Of a stretch of 12,716 bases of DNA, positions 8,172 through 12,716 are shown piece by piece. The notes beneath the pieces are model-generated. The model searched no databases and was not told the DNA's origin. It was given only the letters and a program-made list of their open reading frames with translations. The translations under genes were made by a program, and so were the position numbers. How positions within the stretch are numbered: the first letter of the stretch is position 1; every line of letters begins with the position of its first letter. This DNA is from an uncultured Sphingobacteriaceae bacterium (lineage in GTDB: Bacteria > Bacteroidota > Bacteroidia > Sphingobacteriales > Sphingobacteriaceae). Location of the stretch: contig CAMPKC010000079.1 in assembly GCA_946887045.1 (NCBI GenBank), forward strand, positions 1-12,716. The letters run 5' to 3'.

Positions 8172-9203
8172 ATGAAAAAAAAGATTTCAATAGGAGATAT
8201 CGCTAAACATTTAAATATTTCGAAAACAACCGTTTCGTTTGTTTTAAATGGAAAGGCCCGCGAAAAGCATATAAGCGAAAGTCTTGAAGAGAAGGTTCTA
8301 ACCTACATTAAAGAAGTAGGCTATAAGCCAAATGCCTTTGCGCGGGGTCTGCGTACCGGCAAAACCAAGATTATCGGCATGTTAGTCGAAGATATCTCCG
8401 ATCCTTTTTTCGCCAGTATTGCCCGGATGATTGAGGAGGAAGCCAATAAGAAGGGATATAGAATCATCTATAGTAGTACCGAGAATGATACTGAAAGAAC
8501 GAAAGCGCTGATTGATATTTACCGTACCAGGCAGGTTGACGGGTATATTATCGCTCCGCCACCTGGAGTCGAGGAGGATATCAGATCATTAATGCATGAT
8601 AATCTGCCGGTTATTTTGTTCGACCGATACTTTCCCGATCTGCAAACAGACAATGTTGTGGTAGATAATTTTGAGGCAACTTATAATGCTGTTCAGCATT
8701 TTTTTAATAATGACTACAAAAATGTCGCCTTTGTAACGCTTCCATCAGAGCAGATTCAGATGCAGGAGCGACTTCGCGGTTATCAAACCGTGATAAACGA
8801 AAGAAAAGACAGGGCCTATATCAAGAAAATCGGATTTCATGATGAGCATAGTTTGATTGTAAAAGATATAGAAGGATTTCTTAAAGCCAACAAGAGAATT
8901 GACGCTGTTTTTTTTGCTACCAATTATCTTGCAGACGCTGGTCTTGAAGCAATACGAAACCTGGGTTTGTCTATTCCGGGAGACTTAGGTGTTATCGTTT
9001 TTGACGACTATCGCTTATTCAGGTTATTTACCCCGTCTATCACTGCTATATCGCAGCCAATACAGGAGATATCAGAGACTGTGATTAAGCTTCTGTTAAG
9101 TAAACTTACGTCTTCTCCTAAGGTGTCGGAGCCAAACACAGTAGTGATTCCCACTTCTTTAATAATAAGAAACTCGTCACGGGCGGTTTCGGTAGAAGCA
9201 TAA
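8172..9203 (+). CDS. LacI/GalR-family transcriptional repressor
   Basis: The 343-residue protein has the full family layout. An N-terminal helix-turn-helix spans about 5-27 (ISIGDIAKHL, then ISKTTVSFVLNG). A hinge helix follows (YKPNAFARGLRTG, 51-63) with Leu60 at the position that enters the operator minor groove. A periplasmic-binding-protein-like effector domain runs from about 66 to 335 (IIGMLVEDISDPFFASIA, then DGYIIAPPP). Length is normal. It lies between the PUL and the sugar kinase, and CG-centred palindromes occur in front of both (67-82, 9256-9269), so it probably represses both and is released by a sugar or sugar phosphate from the imported glycan. It is transcribed alone, with a terminator overlapping its stop. 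PULs are more often controlled by hybrid two-component systems or ECF-sigma/anti-sigma pairs, so LacI control is a less common arrangement. The effector is unknown. Confidence 0.95.
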   Translation: MKKKISIGDIAKHLNISKTTVSFVLNGKAREKHISESLEEKVLTYIKEVGYKPNAFARGLRTGKTKIIGMLVEDISDPFFASIARMIEEEANKKGYRIIYSSTENDTERTKALIDIYRTRQVDGYIIAPPPGVEEDIRSLMHDNLPVILFDRYFPDLQTDNVVVDNFEATYNAVQHFFNNDYKNVAFVTLPSEQIQMQERLRGYQTVINERKDRAYIKKIGFHDEHSLIVKDIEGFLKANKRIDAVFFATNYLADAGLEAIRNLGLSIPGDLGVIVFDDYRLFRLFTPSITAISQPIQEISETVIKLLLSKLTSSPKVSEPNTVVIPTSLIIRNSSRAVSVEA

Positions 9204-9226
9204 ATCCTTATTAAGAAGGATTTTTT
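9202..9226 (+). terminator. Intrinsic terminator of the LacI gene
   Basis: AAATCCTT (9202-9209) pairs with AAGGATTT (9216-9223) over a six-base loop, and the T-run extends through 9226. It overlaps the TAA stop at 9201-9203. It separates the repressor transcript from the kinase gene, which has its own promoter and operator. Confidence 0.8.
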
Positions 9227-9255
9227 GTAATCGGTTCATTTTTTTATTCAAAAAG

Positions 9256-9269
9256 CTAAACCGATTTAG
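9256..9269. promoter_or_regulatory. Putative LacI-family operator upstream of the kinase gene
   Basis: CTAAACCGATTTAG is an inverted repeat with a central CG (9262/9263) and one mismatched pair (C9261/A9264). It matches the site at 67-82 at every position outside the two variable bases next to the CG. It lies immediately upstream of the -7 element TAAATTTG (9270-9277), between the expected -33 and -7 boxes, where repressor binding would exclude RNA polymerase. The regulator is inferred to be the adjacent LacI protein. Confidence 0.7.
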
Positions 9270-9277
9270 TAAATTTG
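9270..9277 (+). promoter_or_regulatory. Bacteroidota-type -7 promoter element of the kinase gene
   Basis: TAAATTTG is an exact match to TAnnTTTG. Transcription would start around 9282-9285, giving a leader of about 20 bases before ATG 9305. I see no convincing -33 TTTG box at the expected distance. That is common in Bacteroidota, and the site may depend on the strong -7 box alone. Confidence 0.6.
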
Positions 9278-9304
9278 TTGAACTTTTAATTATCTATAAT
9301 ATAC

Positions 9305-10180
9305 ATGCTACTAATTGCCGACGGCGGATCCACCAAAACTAGTTGGTGTGTAATTGACAGTGTCGAACAGAGATCTTATTTCGAAACAGAAGGCTACAAT
9401 CCGTATTTTGTAAACAGCGAATATATCACCACCTCTCTGACAAGTAAATTACCTGGTAATCTGCAAAGATCAGACATTAAAAATATTCATTTTTACGGTG
9501 CAGGAGTTCAGAATGAGGACAAGGCGGGAGTAATTAAAGAAGCCCTTGTAAATATCTTTCCTAATAGTGTGATATTTGTCGGCCATGACCTTCTTGCATC
9601 AGCCAGAGCATTATTGGGGGTCAAGTCCGGATTTGCTGCTATTCTCGGTACCGGAACAAATTCTTGTTTGTATGACGGTGAAGATATAACCTTTCATGTT
9701 GATTCGGGCGCACATATTCTGGGAGATGAAGGCAGCGGTTTTTATATGGGAAAAAAGCTATTAATAGACTATATGCGAGGCCACATGCCGGTTGATATAT
9801 CGGCAAGCTTTAAAGACGCCTACCAGCTAACCGCTGATGATATTCATGAGGCAGTTTATAGTAAGCCTCTCGCTAACCGCTATTGTGCCGGATTTAGCAG
9901 GTTTATTAATGAAGCTAATTTAGACAATGCTTACATCAGGGATATCGTGAAAAGCTCTTTTGATGATTTTTTCAAAAAGATCGTCAGCAAATATCCCAAC
10001 TACCAGGAGCATACATTTAACTGCATCGGTTCTGTAGGATATAACTTTCGCGAAATCTTAAGGGAAGTTGCTACAGAGTGGGGCATGACCACTGGTAAAA
10101 TTATAAAGTCGCCCTTGCCCGATCTTGTAGAATATCATATACTTCTGGGCAAGACTTCAAAAAACGATTTAACTGTGTAG
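9305..10180 (+). CDS. BadF/BadG-family ASKHA kinase, N-acetylglucosamine-kinase-like
   Basis: This 291-residue cytoplasmic protein belongs to the BadF/BadG/BcrA/BcrD ATPase family (PF01869), whose short Bacteroidota members are usually annotated N-acetylglucosamine kinases. Visible ASKHA motifs are the phosphate-1 loop ADGGSTKT (5-12, Asp6), a likely catalytic Asp95 in GHDLLASARALLG, phosphate-2 ILGTGTNS (113-120), GDEGSGFYMGK (140-150) and the adenosine motif GSVGY (242-246). The length is close to that of single-domain NAGK-type enzymes and well short of the activator subunits of radical dehydratases; I see no Fe-S cysteine cluster. As I recall, many relatives read STKTDW where this has STKTSW. 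Its own promoter and a LacI-type operator shared with the PUL suggest it phosphorylates a sugar released from the imported glycan, perhaps a hexosamine. The exact substrate is inferred. Confidence 0.85.
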   Translation: MLLIADGGSTKTSWCVIDSVEQRSYFETEGYNPYFVNSEYITTSLTSKLPGNLQRSDIKNIHFYGAGVQNEDKAGVIKEALVNIFPNSVIFVGHDLLASARALLGVKSGFAAILGTGTNSCLYDGEDITFHVDSGAHILGDEGSGFYMGKKLLIDYMRGHMPVDISASFKDAYQLTADDIHEAVYSKPLANRYCAGFSRFINEANLDNAYIRDIVKSSFDDFFKKIVSKYPNYQEHTFNCIGSVGYNFREILREVATEWGMTTGKIIKSPLPDLVEYHILLGKTSKNDLTV

Positions 10181-10252
10181 CGGCCAACTGTCAAGCGGTC
10201 CCCATTCGGAAGAATGCATAGATGATTACAAGTGGTATTTACAACTTCAGCT

Positions 10253-10289
10253 AATTGAAATTAAATAGGAAGCCTATTTAATTTCAATT
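10253..10289. terminator. Stem-loop between convergent genes, possible bidirectional terminator
   Basis: AATTGAAATTAAATAGG (10253-10269) pairs perfectly with CCTATTTAATTTCAATT (10273-10289) over a three-base AAG loop, a 17-bp stem. It lies between the 3' ends of the kinase (+) and ychF (-) genes, where a shared terminator is expected. The stem is mostly A-T and no clean T-run follows on either strand, so its efficiency as an intrinsic terminator is uncertain. Confidence 0.65.
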
Positions 10290-10356
10290 GCTCTTTATCA
10301 GATCGGGGCTCATTAATTCGGGTTCCTGTTACGGTTCCCTCTGCATCGGGTAATGC

Positions 10357-11457
10357 CTAAACATTAAACCTGAAATGCATTATATCGCCGTCTTCGGCAA
10401 CATAAGTTTTCCCTTCGATACTAAGCTTTCCATTTTCTTTACATGCCGCCTCCGAACCATATTTTACGAAATCTTCGTATTTAATTACCTCTGCACGGAT
10501 AAAACCTTTTTCAAAGTCCGAATGTATCACACCGGCGGCTTGTGGTGCCGTAAATCCTTTTGTAATGGTCCACGCACGCACCTCTTGTACACCAGCGGTA
10601 AAATAGGTGTATAAGTCTAATAAGGTATAAGCAGATCGGATCAAACGACTTACACCAGACTCGTGCAGGCCCAGATCGTTTAAAAACATTTCACGCTCTT
10701 CATAGCTTTCAAGTTCAGCGATTTCGGATTCTATTTTTGCCGAAATAATTAAGACTTCAGCATTTTCTTCTTTAACAGCCTCTTTCACACGGTCAACGTA
10801 TGCATTTCCATTAATCACGGATGCTTCGTCAACATTACACACATACATTACCGGCTTTTGTGTTAATAACCATAAGTCAGCAAGGTATTCTTTGTCTTCT
10901 TCACTAATCGGAGCAGTACGAACTGACTTTCCGGATTCAAGGTGAGCTTTTACAACAGTACAAACGTCAAATGCCTTTTTCGCATCTTTGTCACCCCCGG
11001 TTCTCGCCATCTTTTCAACCTTCTGAATCTTTTTGGTAACGGCATCAAGATCTTTTAGTTGAAGCTCGGTGTCAATAATCTCTTTATCTCTTATCGGGTC
11101 AACCGATCCATCAACATGCACCACATTTCCGTCATCAAAGCATCTTAAAACATGAATGATGGCATTTGTTGCGCGAATATTCCCTAAAAACTGATTTCCT
11201 AATCCTTCGCCTTTGCTGGCACCTTTTACCAAGCCGGCTATATCAACAATTTCAATTGTATTTGGAACAATCTTGTTAGGCTTTACCAGTTCAGCGAGTT
11301 TATTTAACCGATCGTCGGGAACTGTAATTACTCCAACGTTTGGTTCAATAGTACAGAAGGGGAAATTAGCCGCCTGTGCTTTCGCGTTTGATAAACAATT
11401 AAAAAGGGTAGATTTTCCTACGTTGGGTAAACCAACGATTCCGCATTGTAAAGCCAT
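10357..11457 (-). CDS. ychF: Redox-responsive ATPase YchF (OLA1 homologue)
   Basis: The 366-residue product matches YchF/OLA1, an Obg-related P-loop NTPase found almost universally and linked to ribosomes and stress responses. The G1 loop is GLPNVGKS (9-16) and the G3 motif is DIAGL (72-76), with a hydrophobic Leu after it as in HAS-NTPases. The G4 position reads NVDE (208-211) instead of NKxD, the change that gives YchF its preference for ATP. A coiled-coil-like helical insertion (about 130-200) precedes the C-terminal TGS domain (about 281-364). Length is normal (about 363 in E. coli). The stop is TAG and it converges on the kinase gene. A TATCTTTG promoter element lies 42 bases upstream of the ATG. 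It appears to be a core gene unrelated to the PUL. Confidence 0.97.
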   Translation of the reverse strand: MALQCGIVGLPNVGKSTLFNCLSNAKAQAANFPFCTIEPNVGVITVPDDRLNKLAELVKPNKIVPNTIEIVDIAGLVKGASKGEGLGNQFLGNIRATNAIIHVLRCFDDGNVVHVDGSVDPIRDKEIIDTELQLKDLDAVTKKIQKVEKMARTGGDKDAKKAFDVCTVVKAHLESGKSVRTAPISEEDKEYLADLWLLTQKPVMYVCNVDEASVINGNAYVDRVKEAVKEENAEVLIISAKIESEIAELESYEEREMFLNDLGLHESGVSRLIRSAYTLLDLYTYFTAGVQEVRAWTITKGFTAPQAAGVIHSDFEKGFIRAEVIKYEDFVKYGSEAACKENGKLSIEGKTYVAEDGDIMHFRFNV

Positions 11458-11498
11458 TTATATTTTAATCTTATTCTATGAAAGAATTTAGTGGTCGG

Positions 11499-11506
11499 CA
11501 AAGATA
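11499..11506 (-). promoter_or_regulatory. Bacteroidota-type -7 promoter element of ychF
   Basis: Read on the minus strand this is TATCTTTG, an exact match to TAnnTTTG, within the 161-base gap between the agmatinase stop and the ychF ATG. The transcript would start near 11491-11494, with a leader of about 35 bases. The -33 region is T-rich without an exact TTTG. Confidence 0.6.
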
Positions 11507-11618
11507 GGCTATACTAAATGTAATTGAAAGCGGAAACTGAGTAAAATAGATGCAATTGGCAATTCACAAAGCGTATTATCAAAATCATAGCGGCTGAGGG
11601 GATTTAAGAAAGCCCTTG

Positions 11619-12500
11619 TTACGAAAACTTGTATCCAATCAATTTATAAACCAATTTAGCAAGTGTGTATTCAGACAAGATAGAGCCCTCTATCGGCGCG
11701 CATTCCACTACATCAAACCCAACCACGTTCCGCTCCCGGCAAATTTTTTTTAGAAAGTTCAGCGTCTCGGTCCATAACAAGCCATTGGGTTCTGCAGTGC
11801 CTACGGCGGGCATTATAGACGGATCGAAGCCATCAGCATCAATGGTTATGTAGACATTGTTGCTCATGGGCGCAATTAATTCTTCCATCCAAAGTGGATT
11901 ATTTCTTATTTGATGGGCATAAAAAGTATGAATATTATCCGAACTTTTTATCAGCTGCGCTTCTTCAATGCTCTGAGCGCGAATCCCGGCCTGGCAGATA
12001 GTTAAACCCATTTCGTGTATTCGTGCCATTACAGATGCATGTGAATACAGGTTGTCCTGGTAGGTATATCTCAAATCAGAATGGGCATCTAATTGTAAAA
12101 CCGTAAGGTTATCAAATTTTTTTGCGAAGGCTTTAACAAATCCATAGGTGACAGTATGTTCTGCTCCTAACGATACGACGAACTTATTATCGTTCAGAAG
12201 TTTTTCCGTTTCCTGTTCGATTATTGAAACAGCATCCGCATTAATTTTATCCTGAAAATCGATAGGAGGGATTGTGCAAATTCCCACCTTCCCAACAATC
12301 TCTGTGTCTAGCTCTTCGTCGTAACACTCAACGAAGTGCGATGCCTGTATGATAGCAGCCGGACCTTTTGCAGATCCTTGAATATATGACGATGTATGTT
12401 CATAAGGTGCTTGCTGAATTACGACTTTGCTGCTTTTGTATGCATAATTCAATTCATTGGGTAAGCCAAGGAAATTTTTATCTTCTGTTAAAGCTATCAT
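11619..12500 (-). CDS. speB: Agmatinase/arginase-family ureohydrolase
   Basis: From ATG 12500 the product is 293 residues. A TTG at 12528-12530 would extend it by ten residues (303 total), but ATG is preferred and the extension is not needed by the fold. The binuclear manganese motifs of ureohydrolases are all present: GAEHT at 112-116, DAHSD at 138-142 and DADGFDP at 221-227. That supplies the six expected metal ligands (His115, Asp138, His140, Asp142, Asp221, Asp223), with VVECAP following. These enzymes hydrolyse a guanidino compound to urea plus an amine. Agmatinase (agmatine to putrescine) is more likely than arginase or formimidoylglutamase, based on overall resemblance to Bacteroidota agmatinases. 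It is cytoplasmic. A terminator (12589-12621) separates it from the upstream gene, so it needs its own promoter; TACATTTT at 12533-12540 (minus strand) is a weak one-mismatch candidate. No clear terminator follows it. Confidence 0.88.
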   Translation of the reverse strand: MIALTEDKNFLGLPNELNYAYKSSKVVIQQAPYEHTSSYIQGSAKGPAAIIQASHFVECYDEELDTEIVGKVGICTIPPIDFQDKINADAVSIIEQETEKLLNDNKFVVSLGAEHTVTYGFVKAFAKKFDNLTVLQLDAHSDLRYTYQDNLYSHASVMARIHEMGLTICQAGIRAQSIEEAQLIKSSDNIHTFYAHQIRNNPLWMEELIAPMSNNVYITIDADGFDPSIMPAVGTAEPNGLLWTETLNFLKKICRERNVVGFDVVECAPIEGSILSEYTLAKLVYKLIGYKFS

Positions 12501-12588
12501 TCTGTTGTATGCAGGTGTATTTACAGACAAATAAAATGTAAACTGGTTTTAAATCCTTGAACACTGGACTTGGGATGTTATTAAATAA

Positions 12589-12621
12589 AAAAACCATCCC
12601 GCCTTAGGCCGAATGGTTTTT
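12589..12621 (-). terminator. Intrinsic terminator of the truncated gene at the right edge
   Basis: AAAAACCAT (12589-12597) pairs with ATGGTTTTT (12613-12621), and GCC/GGC pair inside the loop around TTA (12601-12609). On the minus strand the hairpin starts about 20 bases after the stop at 12643-12645 and runs into a T-tract, so it terminates that gene. The flanking A and T runs could allow some function on the other strand too. Confidence 0.8.
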
Positions 12622-12642
12622 AAATAAATATTTTAGGGAAAA

Positions 12643-12716
12643 TTATACTTCGAATGAGAAATCGTCAGCAGGTTTAGTGGCTTCAAAATTTTCGCTAAAC
12701 TCGTATCTCTTTTCTA
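12643..12716 (-). CDS. 3' end of an unidentified protein-coding gene, truncated by the window edge
   Basis: Reading the minus strand from the edge gives an open frame of 24 codons with its stop, ending YEFSENFEATKPADDFSFEV and TAA. A well-formed terminator follows the stop, which supports a real gene end. I do not recognise the family from so short a tail. Genes next to agmatinase in Bacteroidota often belong to polyamine metabolism, such as arginine decarboxylase, but that is context only. Confidence 0.6.
   Translation of the reverse strand, partial: EKRYEFSENFEATKPADDFSFEV

Noticed and set aside
9226..9239. AATCGGTT core as a second operator 30 bases upstream of the kinase site
   Set aside because: Only the inner AANCGNTT bases match. 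The outer positions differ and it overlaps the tail of the LacI terminator.
11213..11491. Plus-strand open frame of 92 codons opposite ychF
   Set aside because: It is a shadow of the strongly conserved ychF P-loop region on the other strand, with no independent evidence.

Overview
The window reads as chromosome of a Bacteroidota bacterium, most likely Sphingobacteriaceae (Pedobacter-like). This rests on the adjacent SusC/SusD pair, the lipoproteins with Bacteroidota-type signal peptides, AT-rich leaders mostly lacking Shine-Dalgarno sequences, and matches to the Bacteroidota -7 promoter element TAnnTTTG. The genus is inferred from general similarity only.

Bases 1-7835 (+ strand) are a compact polysaccharide utilization locus. 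It encodes a SusC-type TonB-dependent outer-membrane transporter, its SusD-type lipoprotein partner, a surface lipoprotein with three bacterial Ig-like (BIG2) repeats and a C-terminal beta-rich domain (probably a glycan-binding protein), and a lipoprotein of the alginate-lyase superfamily (PL38-like by recollection). A perfect 11-bp stem-loop follows susD. A strong intrinsic terminator lies just 23 bases before the lyase start codon, so lyase expression probably depends on read-through.

Bases 8172-10180 (+) hold a LacI-family repressor with its own terminator, then a BadF/BadG-type ASKHA sugar kinase of the N-acetylglucosamine-kinase type. Two near-identical palindromes with a central CG (consensus CTAAANCGNTTTAG) lie upstream of susC and upstream of the kinase. 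The kinase copy directly abuts a perfect TAnnTTTG element. The simplest model is that the LacI protein represses both the PUL and the kinase, releasing them when a breakdown product appears: glycan bound and cleaved at the surface, imported by SusC/D, and a released sugar phosphorylated by the kinase.

Bases 10357-12716 (- strand) are housekeeping: ychF, an agmatinase/arginase-family ureohydrolase, and the last codons of an unidentified gene that ends at an intrinsic terminator. A 17-bp perfect stem-loop separates the convergent kinase and ychF genes. I see no tRNA, rRNA, CRISPR, insertion sequence or phage feature. No wholly new system is evident; the most notable points are the shared operators, the terminator in front of the lyase, and the pairing of a polysaccharide lyase with an amino-sugar-type kinase.
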